From NCBI GenBank assembly GCA_036583965.1, contig JAZBQD010000005.1, positions 812,718 to 876,717 of the forward strand: a DNA stretch of 64,000 bases, in the 5' to 3' direction. Below the pieces are notes generated by a model. That model was given only the letters and a program-made list of their open reading frames with translations, did not search any database and had not been told where the DNA came from. The position numbers and the translations under genes were made by a program. Source of the DNA: Prunella strophiata (lineage: Eukaryota; Chordata; Aves; Passeriformes; Prunellidae). Positions 35,051 through 47,335 of the stretch are shown in pieces. Positions within the stretch are counted from its first letter, which is position 1, and each line of letters begins with the position of its first letter.

Positions 35051-35255
35051 TGGGGAGCTGCAGCACGGCAGGTTCGGGGTGGATACGAGGGGAAATTCCT
35101 TCCCCGGGAGGGTGGTCAGGCACTGGCACAGGCTGCCCAAGGCCGTGGTGGATTGACCATCCCTGGAATTGTTCAAAACTCACGTGGATGTGGCGCTTGG
35201 GGACGTTGGGTTGGTGGTTGTTGTGTCAACAATGGGTTAATGGTTGGATTTGGTG
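35051..35255 (+). mobile_element. CR1 LINE 3' end
   Basis: It reads 'gcaggttcggggtggatacg', 'gggagggtggtcaggcactg', 'gcccaaggccgtggtggatt' and 'ccatccctggaattgttcaa', a sense-orientation 5'-truncated CR1 leading directly into a tail array. Confidence 0.85.
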
Positions 35256-35670
35256 ATCTTGGAAAACCTTAATGATTCTGTGATTCCAACCTTAATGATT
35301 CTGTGATTAATGATTCCGTGATTCCAACCTTAATGATTCCGTGATTCCAACCTTAATGATTCCATGATTACAAACTTAATGATTCTGTGATTCCAACCTT
35401 AATGATTCCATGATTATGAACTTAATGATTCCGTGATTCCAACCTTAATGATTCCGTGATTCCAACCTTAATGATTCCGTGATTATGAACTTAATGACTC
35501 TGTGATTCCAACCTTAATGATTCCATGATTACAAACCTAATGATTCTGTGATTACAAACTTAATGATTCTGTGATTCCCACCTTAATGATTCCATGATTA
35601 TGAACTTAATGACTCTGTGATTCCAACCTTAATGATTCTGTGATTCCAGCCTTAATGATTCCACGATTGC
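35256..35670 (+). repeat. CR1-tail array with ~23-bp higher-order unit
   Basis: Units of 'aatgattctgtgattccaac' plus 'ctt', about 18 copies, follow the CR1 body. The unit contains two CR1-tail octamers (GATTCTGT, GATTCCAA) and a 7-bp linker, so the tail was expanded as a composite. Confidence 0.88.
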
Positions 35671-38030
35671 AAGGGCAGGTGGGTGGAAGAAATGAAGGCT
35701 CTTCATCCTGGGATGGTGTTGGGGACATCCTGCCCTTCTCCCAGAGCACCTGGGACACTCTTGGGGACATCCTGTCCTTCTCCCAGAGCACCTGGGACAC
35801 TCTTGGGGACATCCCAGAGCTCCAGCCATGGTGCCAGCCCATTATCCAGGGCCAGCACTGCTCTTCCCACCCTTCCAACCTGCTGCACACGTGTCCCCAC
35901 ACCTGCACACGTGTCCCCACACCTGCACACGTGTCCCCACACCTCCTGTACTCTCTGTGCACACTTCAAGAAGAGTTTGGGTGCCACTCCCAGGCAGGAT
36001 TTTTGGATTTTGTGGGATCCCAACAAAATCCAGGTGGGATTTTTGTTGTCCCCTGTTCAGGGGCTGGGGGTGGATGGCCTGGTGCATCGTGACACTGAGG
36101 GTTCCTCAGGACCCCAGTGAGCTCCCCCCAGTCCTTAAGGCACATCCAAACCCTTGGGGAGCTGCAGGACAAGGCAAGGTGAGCAGCTGATAAAATAAAA
36201 TGAAAGAGCTGCTTCAGAGGGGGAACAAGTCACGAAACAGAGTCAGGTTTCAGCTCTGCTGCATCCAGGGTGAGGCTGGGGGATGTTTGCAGGTGTTAGA
36301 ACCCCAAAGTCCAACTCCTGAGCAGGATTTAGGGGAGCAGAGCTCTGGCTGGTGGCCCTGGGATGGCAGAGGACATCCTGAAAGGGATGGAGTTGCTGTG
36401 TGGGGACAGAACAAGGAGGAACAAGCCACCACCAGCACTTGTGGCAGGTATTTCAGGAGAGACAAATTAATCCCAGCAGGGAAATCACGGCTGGGGATTT
36501 TGGGAAGAACCTGAGGACGCTCACACCTCCACCTCTCAGCAGGCAGAGGGGTCTCCTGCCCCAAAAAAACTCCCTAAATCCCCAAGGGTGCTCAGTGCCA
36601 AGCAGATTACCAGGATTCCTGTTGCACATCCCATCCTTCAGTGGGTGCCAGAGCCCCCTGTGGGTCTTGCCCATCCTCCTGCTCCCATTTTTGGGGCAAT
36701 CCTGCAGGATGGGCTTGCTGGGGTAGGAACAGGCTCAGTGTCAATCCCCTGACTGTGCTGAGAGGATGGATTTTACCTCTTGCCACGTCTGACCCTTGAC
36801 CCCTCGGGATGTCCAGGATGTCCCCAGCCTTGCCCAGCTGGCATGGGGACAATTCTTGATGCCACAGGAGGGAGTGGTGCCTGCCAGGGGCTCCCAGAGC
36901 TGTGACTCAGAGCTGGGCTTTTATGGGTCCCACATGTTCCATGTTGTTGCTTCCCTCCAGCGCCGGGGAGGAAGAGGGAAGCATAAAAATTCCTCCCAGC
37001 AGCTGCTGCCATGTGTGTGCCCCCCTCACCTCCACCCCAAAACCTTGCCCCCACCCAGCCTCCAGCCTTGCTGAAGGGATGTGGCTTCAGGGGAGTGATT
37101 TTGGGATGGGGGAGCAGCATGTGCTGGGGGGCCAAAGCAAACAACGTGCACCGAGGGTCTCCTGCCTGCTTTGGGACCACCTAGGGAGCCCCCCCAGCCC
37201 TGCCTGGCCTGCCACAGCTTCCTGAGCAGCTCTGCTGGGCTGCAGGGCTGGGAATCCCTTCTTTCCAAGGAGCCTGCAGCCCCCTCTCGTGGGTTTCTGC
37301 CTGCCCTGGCTCCATGGGACCAGCTGCCTGCCTTTCCTGCCCCGAAGCACACGTGTGTTAACACGTCAGGGACGTGCCAGAGCACGGCTCTGGGTGGGTG
37401 TGGGTGCACGTGGGAGAGAGGGGCAGATGCTTTTGCCCCCTGAGATGTGGCACTGGGGTGCTGGGGGACACCTGGAGGGGTGGGGTGGGATTTCTGATGC
37501 TCCTTGTGAGCGGTGTGAATGGCAGAGAAGAATTTTGGGATGGGGTGGGGAATGAGGATGGAGTCTGGGATGATCCTGGCTAGGGATGTGTCTGCTCCTT
37601 TCCCTCCACACCAGCACAAACTTCCCCTGTCCCCTGTTCTTCCTTGCCTCAGCTTTTCCAGGCTCAGGGACCACCTTGGAACGAGCTTGGCAGCCCCCAC
37701 CAGCACGGGATCATGACCCTGAGTCGTCCCCTTTCAGACCCCCTGAACCTGAAGCGATGCTCTTTGTGGAGCCGCGCTCCTGGGCAGATTAGCTGCCCCA
37801 TGCCGAGGGGCTGGGCTGGCCCTAAAGCCCGGCCTAACTCGGCGGGGGGGGCGGTTCCACACATCGCTCCTGCTGCAGGCAGAGTCCAGGAGGAATGCGG
37901 GGTCAGGAGAAGCCGTTCCCAGCCCAGGCTGAGCTCCTCGGGCAGAGAAAAGCTTCCCTGGGGGATCTGCGGGTCTTTGCAGCACGAGGGAGGATGGCAG
38001 GGACCGTGCCAGACCTGGGATGGCAGCTGG
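35671..38030. other. Mostly single-copy intronic or intergenic segment
   Basis: Two small local repeats occur: a ~51-bp duplicated or triplicated unit with 'cttctcccagagcacctggg' (35,735-35,815) and four copies of 'cacctgcacacgtgtcccca' (35,885-35,945). No exon was identified. Confidence 0.4.
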
Positions 38031-38545
38031 GATGTGTCCACACGGCCCCAGGCTGCAGCTGGCACAAGTGGGCATCAACTCCTGGCAGATCCGTGCCAGC
38101 CAGGAGATTTACAACCCGGGTTTAGGGTTGGGGTTTGGAGTTGTTGGGGTTTGCCTCCTGAAAAGGATGCCCAGGTGTCCCCTGGGATGTGTCCCCACGG
38201 TCCCAGTCTGCTGTGGCACAAGTGGGCATCAGCTCCTGGCAGATCTGTGCCAGCCAGGAGGATTGCAGCCCGGGTTTAGGGTCGAGGTTAGGGTTTGGGG
38301 ATGTTGGGGTTTGCCTACCCCAGAGCAGACCCTGGCTCTCCTGAAAAAGGATGCCCAGGTGTCCCCTGGGATGTGTCCCCACTGTCCCAGTCTGCTGTGG
38401 CACAAGTGGGCATCAGCTCCCAGCAGATCTGTGCCAGCCAGGAGGATTGCAGCCCGGGTTTAGGGTCGGGTTTAGGGTCAGGTGGGTTTGGGGCTGTTGG
38501 GGTTTGCCCACCCCAGCACAGACCCTCCTGTAAAGGGGGCACAGG
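38030..38545. repeat. ~170-bp tandem repeat with TTTAGGG-like stretches, three copies
   Basis: Each copy has 'ggcacaagtgggcatcaact', 'gccagccaggag', then 'cccgggtttagggt' and 'gttggggtttgcc'. The TTTAGGGT runs resemble telomere repeats, but only two or three hexamers occur per unit. Confidence 0.85.
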
Positions 38546-38574
38546 GGTCCCCTGGGATGTGTTCCCACCATGGC

Positions 38575-40757
38575 CCTGTCACAGACACACAGACACAGGG
38601 ACACACGGACACACGGACACAGGGACACAGGGACACATGGACACAGAGACACAGGGACACACGGACACACAGGGACACAGGGACACAGGGACAGATGGAC
38701 ACACGGACACAGGGACACAGGGACACAGGGACAGAGGGACACAGGGACACACAGGGACACACGGACACAGGGACACATGGACACAGGGACACATGGACAC
38801 ACAGGGACACAGGGACACAGGGACACAGGGACACACAGGGACACAGGGACACAGGGACAGATGGACAGATGGACACAGGGACACAGGGACAGATGGACAG
38901 ATGGACACAGGGACAGATGGACACACGGACACACGGACACAGGGACAGATGGACACAGGGACACACGGACACACGGACACAGGGACACAGGGACACACAG
39001 GGACACAGGGACACACAGACACAGGGACACAGGGACACAGGGACACAGGGACACATGGACACACAGGGACACAGGGACACAGGGACAGATGGACACAGGG
39101 ACACAGGGACAACAGGGACACAGGGACACACAGGGACACAGGGACACACAGACACAGGGACACGGGACACAGGGACACAGGACACAGGGACCACAGGGAC
39201 ACAGGGACACCAGGGACACAGGGACAACAGGGACACAGGGACACATGGACACAGGGACAGAGGGACACAGGGACACAGGGACACAGGGACAGATGGACAC
39301 ACGGACACAGGGACACATGGACACAGGGACACGGGACACAGGGACACACGGACACAGGGACACAGGGACACAGGACACAGGGACACAGGGACAGATGGAC
39401 ACACGGACACAGGGACACACGGACACAGGGACACACGGACACACAGGGACACAGGGACACAGGGACAGATGGACACACGGACACAGGGACACACGGACAC
39501 ACAGACACAGGGACACAGGGACACAGGGACACAGGGACACGGGACACAGGGACACACGGACCAGGGACACAGGGACACAGGACACAGGGACCAGGGACAC
39601 AGGGACACACGGACACAGGACACACGGACACAGGGACACACGGACACAGGGACAGAGGGACACAGGGACACAGGGACAGATGGACACACGGACACAGGGA
39701 CACACGGACACACAGACACAGGGACACAGGGACACAGGGACACAGGGACACAGGGACACACAGGGACACACGGACACAGGGACACAGGGACACAGGGACA
39801 CACAGGGACACAGGGACACAGGGACACAGGGACACAGGGACACAGGGACACAGGGACACAGGGACACAGGGACAGATGGACAGATGGACAGATGGACACA
39901 GGGACAGATGGACACACGGACACACGGACACAGGGACAGATGGACACAGGGACACACGGACACACGGACACAGGGACACACAGGGACACAGGGACACACA
40001 GACACAGGGACACAGGGACACAGGGACACAGGGACACAGGGACACATGGACACACAGGGACACAGGGACACAGGGACAGATGGACACAGGGACACAGGGA
40101 CATGGACACACAGGGACACAGGGACACAGGGACACACGGACACCGGGACACATGGACACAGGGACACAGGGACAGATGGACACATGGACACAGGGACACA
40201 GGGACACACGGACACACGGACACAGGGACAGATGGACACAGGACACACGGACACACAGACACAGGGACACACAGGGACACAGGGACACACAGACACAGGG
40301 ACACAGGGACACAGGGACACAGGGACACAGGGACACATGGACACACAGGGACACAGGGACACAGGGACAGATGGACACAGGGACACAGGGACATGGACAC
40401 ACAGGACACAGGGACACAGGGACACAGGGACACACGGACACAGGGACACACAGGGACACAGGGACACGGGACACAGGGACACATGGACACACAGGACACA
40501 GGGACACATGGACACAGGGACACATGGACACAGGGACACATGGACACACAGGACACAGGGACACATGGACACAGGGACACATGGACACACAGGACACAGG
40601 GACAGATGGACACACGGACACAGGGACACAGGGACAGATGGACACAGGGACACACAGACACAGGGACACAGGGACCAGGGACACAGGGACACATGGACAC
40701 AGGGACACACAGGGACACAGGGACACAGGGACACACAGGGACACAGGGACAACACGG
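38575..40757. repeat. 2.2-kb octamer array (GGGACACA)n
   Basis: About 270 copies of an 8-bp unit are present: GGGACACA, CGGACACA, TGGACACA and GGGACAGA variants in irregular order. Occasional 7-bp or 9-bp units shift the register. The ORFs of 700-890 residues across it on both strands arise because the unit lacks stop codons in any frame. Confidence 0.93.
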
Positions 40758-41029
40758 ACACAACCAACTTACACAATTTTCCACCCTTTCCACCAACTTA
40801 CCAGCTCCCTACCCCATTTTCCCCAGGGCTTCCCGGCGCTTTACCCCTTGCAACCCCCTTCCTCCACCGAGGGCCACGTGGAGTTGTGTGGGTGTGGAGC
40901 TCCCGATCTCCTTTACCTCGTGCCGTCCCCTTTGGTCTGTAGATTCCTGACTGCTGGCAGGTGCTAACGTCTCTCCCAGTGTCCCGCGTGGTCCCTCCCG
41001 CCCTCCTTCCCCCCTTCTCTCTCCCACCT

Positions 41030-41760
41030 CCCATCAGTTTTGGGGTGTCTCTATTCCTACAAACCCTCGATTTTGGGGTTTCTCTGCTCCCACCACTCCT
41101 CAATTCTTGGTGTCTCTGCTCTCACAACCCCTCGATTTTGGGATGTCTCTATTCCTACAACCCCTCGATTTTGGGGTGTCTCTGCTCTCACCTCCCATCA
41201 GTTTTGGGGTCTCTCTTCTCTTACCACCACTCCTCCATTTTGGGGTCTCTCTGCTCTCACCAACCCTCGATTTTTGGGTGTCTCTGTTTCCACCACTCCT
41301 CAATTTTGGGGTGTCTCTGCTTCCACCTCCCATCAGTTTTGGGGTGTCTCTACTCCCATCACCCCTCGATTTTGGGGTGTCTCTGCTTCCACCTCCCATC
41401 AGTTTTGGGGTGTCTCTACTCCCATCACCCCTCGATTTTGGGGTGTCTCTACCAACTCTCAATTTTGGGGTGTCTCTTCTCCCACCACTCCTCAATTTTG
41501 GGGTCTCTCTGCTCTCACCACCCCTCGATTTTGGGATGTCTCTATTCCTACAAACCCTCGATTTTGGGGTTTCTCTGCTTCCACCTCCCATCAGTTTAGG
41601 GGGTGTTTCTACTTCCACCACCCGTCAATTTGGGGTGTCTCTTCTCCCACCACCTCCTCAATTTTGGGCTCTCTCTGCTCTCACCACCCCTCGATTTTGG
41701 GGGGTGTCTTCTCCTACAAACCCTCGATTTTGGTGTTTCTCTGCTCCCACCACCCCCCAG
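41030..41760. repeat. ~35-bp minisatellite, TTTTGGGGTGTCTCT unit
   Basis: About 20 units share 'ttttggggtgtctctgct' followed by a variable 'cccaccactcctcaa' or 'ccacctcccatcag' segment. It has no coding signature. Confidence 0.9.
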
Positions 41761-42125
41761 CCTCACCACCCTGCCACCACCCCCCAAAACCACTCCCCCA
41801 CATCCCCAAATCCCCTCGCACGACGCAGACACGCCCAAACCACGTGTGTTCACACAGCCGCTGACAGCACCGCGGCTGCCCCACGCACGCAGCCCCCCCA
41901 GAGCCCCCCCAGAGCCCCCCCAGAGCCCCCCCGGCCCCCCACGCCGGGGGCTGTGCCTGCGGGTGATGGATTGTGCCACACACAGCTCGGCTCGGCCGGG
42001 CTCTGCGATGCCGGGGGCTAATCCAGCCCTGACATCACATTCCTGCACTCTGGGGCTCCGGGGGACCTTAACCCTGCCGGGCCCGGGGGCGCGGGGACCC
42101 CCGGACACCCCCGGGGGCTGGGAGG
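41761..42125. other. C-rich, then CpG-rich single-copy segment
   Basis: It contains four tandem 'agagcccccccc'-like units near 41,895-41,935 and 'gctcggctcggccgggctc'. No exon was found. Confidence 0.4.
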
Positions 42126-42129
42126 GGTG

Positions 42130-43140
42130 GGAGCCGCCCTGATGCACCCGATGGGGGGAGTGGGAGGGTTCCGGGGGCAGGAGGGGGGGTCTGCAGGGTC
42201 CTGGGGTACTGGAGTGGGGTCTGCACTGTCGTGGGGTGCTGGAGTGGGGGTCTGCCCCATCCTGGGGTGCTGGAGTGGGGGTCTGCAGTGCCGTGAAGTG
42301 CTGGAGTGGGGGGTCTGTCCCATCCTGGGGAGCTGTGGTGGGGGTCTGCACTGTCCTGGGGTGCTGCAGTGGGGGTCTGCCCCATCGTGGGGAGTTGGGG
42401 TTGGGGTCTGCTCCATCGTGGAGTGCTCGAGGACGGGCGTTTTTCCCGTCCAGGGTGTGATGGGGAGCTGTGGTGGGGGTCTGCAGGGTCTGGGGGTGCT
42501 GGTGTGGGGGTCTGTCCCATCCTGGGGTGCTGGAGGGGGGGTCCGCAGTGCCGTGAAGTGCTGGAGTGGGGGTCTGCACTGTCGTGGTGCTGGAGTGGGG
42601 GTCTGCAGGGTCGTGAAGTGCTGGAGTGGGGGTCTGGCAGGGTCCTGGGTACTCGAGGGGGGTTCCTGTCCCATCCAGGGTGTGATGGGAAGCTATGGTG
42701 GGGGTCTGTCCCATCGTGGGGTGCTCCGGGGGGGGGTCTGTCCCATCCAGGGTGTGATGGGGAGCTGGGGTGGGGGTCTGCAGGGTCCTGGGGTGCTCGA
42801 GGAGGGGGGTTTCTCCTGTCCAGGGTGTGGTGGGGGTCTTGCAGTGTCGTGGGCTACTGGAGGTGGGGGTCTGTCCCATCGTGGGGTGTTCAAGGGAGGG
42901 GATTTCTCCCGTCCAGGGTGTGATGGGGAGCTGTGGTGGGGGTCTGCAGTGCCGTGGGGTGCTGGAGTGGGGGTCTGCCCCATCCTGGGGTGCTGCAGTG
43001 GGGGTCTGCAGGGTCCTGGGGGGCTGGAGTGGGGTCTGCGGGTCCTGGGGGCTGGAGTGGGGGGTCCTGTCCATCCTAGGGTGTTGGACTGGGGGGTCTC
43101 TCCCATCCAGGGGTGCTGGAGTTGGGGTCTGCCCCATCCT
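42130..43140. repeat. ~33-bp minisatellite, GCTGGAGTGGGGGTCTGC unit
   Basis: About 30 units of 'ggtgctggagtgggggtctg' plus 'cagtgccgtgaag' or 'ccccatcctgg'. Longer variants insert 'ttctcccgtccagggtgtga'. Confidence 0.9.
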
Positions 43141-43159
43141 GGGGTGCCGGGGGTGGGAT

Positions 43160-43210
43160 TTGCAGCCTTCTCCTCCTTCTCCTCCTCCTCCTCCTCCTCC
43201 TCCGGTCCCC
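43160..43210. repeat. (TCC)n microsatellite
   Basis: A polypyrimidine run 'tcctcctcctcctcctcc' is preceded by TTCTCC units. It is a strong strand-asymmetric tract. Confidence 0.85.
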
Positions 43211-43990
43211 CCGCGCTGTCAGCGCCCACATCTGTCCCCCACCATCTCTGCCCCACCCGGGTGTCACCATCGTCCCTCCCCACGATCTCCCCCCACCCAC
43301 CCGCGTCCCCTTCCCCTCTCTCTTCCTCCCCCTCCACCTCCTCCCCTCTCCCCCCGGCCCCGTTCCGCGGTGTCCTCAGGAAACTGGAGCCAGATGACAG
43401 ATTTTCGATGTGTTCGCAGGAAATAAAAGCCGAGGAGCTTTGGGGGGGAGGGGGGCGCCCAGCCCTGACCCCCCTCCCTCTCCGTCTGGAGCCAGCCCCG
43501 CTCCGAGCGCTCCCGCCGCTGGCTGCGCTCCTGGTTTTCTTGGCAGAGCGGAGCAGGAATGTGTTTCAGTTTGAGTTTCTTGGCAGGAGGAGAGCGAGGG
43601 AAGATTCCCCTCATCCCGCCTGCGCCTGGCTCTCAAATTTATGCCCAAAGGCTGCGACTTGGGTGGGCCGGCGGTGTGCGGCCGGCGGGGGAGGCGAGCG
43701 CGGCGGTGGGCGAGACGCCGGATGGTTCCCATTGCTTCCCGTGGCTTCCCAGCGCTTCCCATTGGCTCCCAGCGCTGCAGCCCCCTCGGCTCGGGGGGCC
43801 ACCGTGGTTTTGGGGACCCCAGGGCTTGGGGGGAGCATCGTGTGCCTCGAAATGCTGGGGTTTTTTTTGGGGTGGTTTTGGGGTTGTGTGGCCGCTTCTT
43901 GTTGTGGGGGATTGGGGGAATGTCACCTGGTACCCACCTGGTACCCGCCTGGTACCCACCTTGCCAGGCTGGCTGTGCTCATCAGACCCC
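43211..43990. other. Pyrimidine-rich then CpG-rich single-copy segment
   Basis: From about 43,640 the segment is CpG-rich ('ggccggcgggggaggcgagc'). Three short 'cctggtaccca' units occur near 43,927-43,960. No conserved exon was recognised. Confidence 0.4.
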
Positions 43991-46900
43991 TCCCCACTCC
44001 CCTCGCTGGATTTGGGGGGCAGAACCCCCTGGTTTTGGGGGCAGAACTCCCTGGATTTTGGGGGCAGAACTCCCTGGATTTGGGGGGCAGAACCCCCTGG
44101 ATTTGGGGGCCAGAACCCCCTGGATTTGGGGCAGAACCCCCTGGATTTGGGGGCAGAACCCCCTGGATTTGGGGGCCAGAACCCCCTGGATTGGGGGCCA
44201 GAACCCCCTGATTTGGGGGCAGAACCCCCTGGATTTTGGGGGCAGAACCCCTGGATTTGGGGGCCAGAACCCCCTGGATTTGGGGGGCCAGACCCCCTGG
44301 ATTTTGGGGGTCAGAACCCCCTGGATTTGGGGGCCAGAACCCCCTGGATTTGGGGGCCAGAACCCCCTGGATTTGGGGCAGAACCCCCTGGATTTGGGGG
44401 TCAGAACCCCCTGGATTTGGGGGCCAGACCCCCTGGATTTGGGGGCAGAACCCCCTGGATTTGGGGGCAGAACCCCCTGGATTTGGGGGCCAGAACCCCC
44501 TGGATTTTGGGGGTCAGAACCCCCTGGATTTGGGGGCAGAACCCCCTGGATTTGGGGGGCAGAACCCCCTGGATTTGGGGGCAAGAACCCCCTGGATTTG
44601 GGGGCAGAACCCCCTGGATTTTGGGGGCCAGAACCCCCTGATTTGGGGGCCAGAACCCCCTGGATTTGGGGGCCAGAACCTCCTGATTTGGGGGCCAGAA
44701 CCCCCTGGATTTGGGGGCCAGAACCCCCTGGATTTGGGGGCCAGAACCCCCTGGATTTGGGGGCCAGAACCCCCTGGATTTGGGGGCAGAACCCCCTGGA
44801 TTTGGGGCAGAACCCCCTGGATTGGGGGCCAGAACCCCCTGGATTGGGGGCAGAACCCCCTGGATTTGGGGGCCAGAACCCCCTGGATTTGGGGGCAGAA
44901 CCCCCTGGATTTGGGGGCCAGAACCCCCTGGATTGGGGGCCAGAACCCCCTGGATTTGGGGGCCAGAACCCCCTGGATTTGGGGGCAGAACCCCCTGGAT
45001 TTGGGGGCCAGAACCCCCTGGATTGGGGGCCAGAACCCCCTGGATTTGGGGGCCAGAACCCCCTGGATTTTGGGGGTCAGAACCCCCTGGATTTGGGGGC
45101 AGAACCCCCTGGATTTGGGGGCAGAACTCCCTGGATTTGGGGGCAGAACTCCCTGGATTTGGGGGCCAGAACTCCCTGGATTTGGGGGCAAGAACCCCCT
45201 GGATTTTGGGGGTCAGAACCCCCTGGATTGGGGGCCAGAACCCCCTGGATTTGGGGGCAAGAACCCCCTGGATTGGGGGCCAGAACCCCCTGGATTTGGG
45301 GGCAGAACTCCCTGGATTTGGGGGGCAGACCCCCTGGATTTGGGGGCAGAACCCCCTGGATTTGGGGGCAAGAACCCCCTGGATTTGGGGGCAGAACTCC
45401 CTGGATTTGGGGGCAGAACTCCCTGGATTTGGGGGCAGAACCCCCTGGATTTTGGGGGTCAGAACCCCCTGGATTTGGGGGCAGAACCCCCTGGATTGGG
45501 GGCAGAACCCCCTGGATTTGGGGGGCAGACCCCCTGGATTTGGGGGCAGAACCCCCTGGATTGGGGGCCAGAACCCCCTGGATTTGGGGGCCAGAACTCC
45601 CTGGATTTGGGGGGCAGAACCCCCTGGATTTGGGGGGCAGACCCCCTGGATTTGGGGGCAGAACCCCCTGGATTTGGGGGCCAGAACCCCCTGGATTTGG
45701 GGGCAGAACTCCCTGGATTTGGGGGGCAGACCCCCTGGATTTTGGGGGTCAGAACCCCCTGGATTTTGGGGGTCAGAACCCCCTGGATTTGGGGGCAAGA
45801 ACCCCCTGGATTTGGGGGCAAGAACCCCCTGGATTTGGGGGCAGAACCCCCTGGATTTGGGGGCCAGAACTCCCTGGATTTGGGGGCAGAACCCCCTGGA
45901 TTTGGGGGCAGAACTCCCTGGATTTGGGGGCAGAACCCCCTGGATTTGGGGGCCAGAACTCCCTGGATTTGGGGGCAGAACTCCCTGGATTTTGGGGGTC
46001 AGAACCCCCTGGATTTGGGGGCAGAACCCCCTGGATTTGGGGGCAAGAACCCCCTGGATTTGGGGGCAGAACTCCCTGGATTTGGGGGCAAGAACCCCCT
46101 GGATTTGGGGGCCAGAACCCCCTGGATTTGGGGGCAAGAACCCCCTGGATTTGGGGCAGAACCCCCTGGATTTGGGGGCAGAACTCCCTGGATTTGGGGG
46201 CAGAACCCCCTGGATTTGGGGGCCAGAACCCCCTGGATTTGGGGGCAGAACTCCCTGGATTTGGGGGGCAGAACCCCCTGGATTTGGGGGCCAGAACCCC
46301 CTGGATTTGGGGGCAGAACCCCCTGGATTTGGGGGCCAGAACCCCCTGGATTTGGGGGCAGAACCCCCTGGATTTGGGGGCCAGAACCCCCTGGATTTGG
46401 GGGCAGAACCCCCTGGATTTGGGGGCAGAACCCCCTGGATTTGGGGGCCAGAACCCCCTGGATTTGGGGGCAGAACCCCCTGGATTTGGGGGCCAGAACC
46501 CCCTGGATTTGGGGGCAGAACCCCCTGGATTTGGGGGCAGAACCCCCTGGATTTGGGGGCAGAACCCCCTGGATTTGGGGGCCAGAACCCCCTGGATTTG
46601 GGGGCAGAACCCCCTGGATTTGGGGGCAGAACCCCCTGGATTTGGGGGCAGAACCCCCTGGATTTGGGGGCAGAACCCCCTGGATTTGGGGGCCAGAACC
46701 CCCTGGATTTGGGGGCAGAACCCCCTGGATTTGGGGGCAGAACCCCCTGGATTTGGGGGCCAGAACCCCCTGGATTTGGGGGCCAGAACCCCCTGGATTT
46801 GGGGGCAGAACCCCCTGGATTTGGGGGCCAGAACCCCCTGGATTTGGGGGCCAGAACCCCCTGGATTTGGGGGCCAGAACCCCCTGGATTTGGGGGCAGA

Positions 46901-47185
46901 ACCCCCTGGATTTGGGGGCAGAACCCCCTGGATTTGGGGGCCAGAACCCCCTGGATTTGGGGGCAGAACCCCCTGGATTTGGGGGCCAGAACCCCCTGGA
47001 TTTGGGGGCCAGAACCCCCTGGATTTGGGGGCCAGAACCCCCTGGATTTGGGGGCCAGAACCCCCTGGATTTGGGGGCAGAACCCCCTGGATTTGGGGGC
47101 CAGAACCCCCTGGATTTGGGGGCAGAACCCCCTGGATTTGGGGGCAGAACCCCCTGGATTTGGGGGCAGAACCCCCTGGATTTTG
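43991..47185. repeat. 3.2-kb array of ~22-23-bp units with G5 and C5 in each
   Basis: About 140 units of 'gaaccccctggatttggggg' plus 'ca', 'cca' or 'caa'. Each unit has CCCCC and GGGGG separated by 7 bp, so each can fold as a small hairpin and both strands carry G5 runs. Units differ mainly by one or two bases in the junction. Reading frames of over 900 residues are artefacts. Confidence 0.93.
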
Positions 47186-47335
47186 TGCTTTCAATCATTT
47201 AAAATTAATTCTAGTTTTATTTCTCTTTTAACAATGTTTGTCTCATTCGAAGGTATTTCAAAGATAGCATTTTTATTTTAAAGTTTGTATAGAAATGTGA
47301 GTTTTCTGTCAGGTTTTGAGAATTTTTCTGCTGAG
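47186..47335. repeat. Diverged copy of the 2.4-3.5-kb AT-rich family
   Basis: The run 'aacaatgtttgtctcattcg', then 'atagcatttttattttaaag', then 'gagttttctgtcaggttttg' aligns collinearly with 'aacaatgtctattttattcc', 'ttagcatttttatctcaagg' and 'gagctttctgttaggtttgg' at about 3,222-3,318. It lies against the right edge of the array. This supports a dispersed element family of unknown class. Confidence 0.7.

Noticed and set aside
38295..40967. ORFs of ~700-890 residues rich in GHRDT or CPCVPVS
   Set aside because: An 8-bp stop-free unit leaves all six frames open. The starts lie in unrelated flanking sequence.
43641..47281. ORFs of ~850-1200 residues (PWIWGQNPLDLG-type)
   Set aside because: Pure read-through of the 22-23-bp array. 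No conserved protein begins or ends with it.
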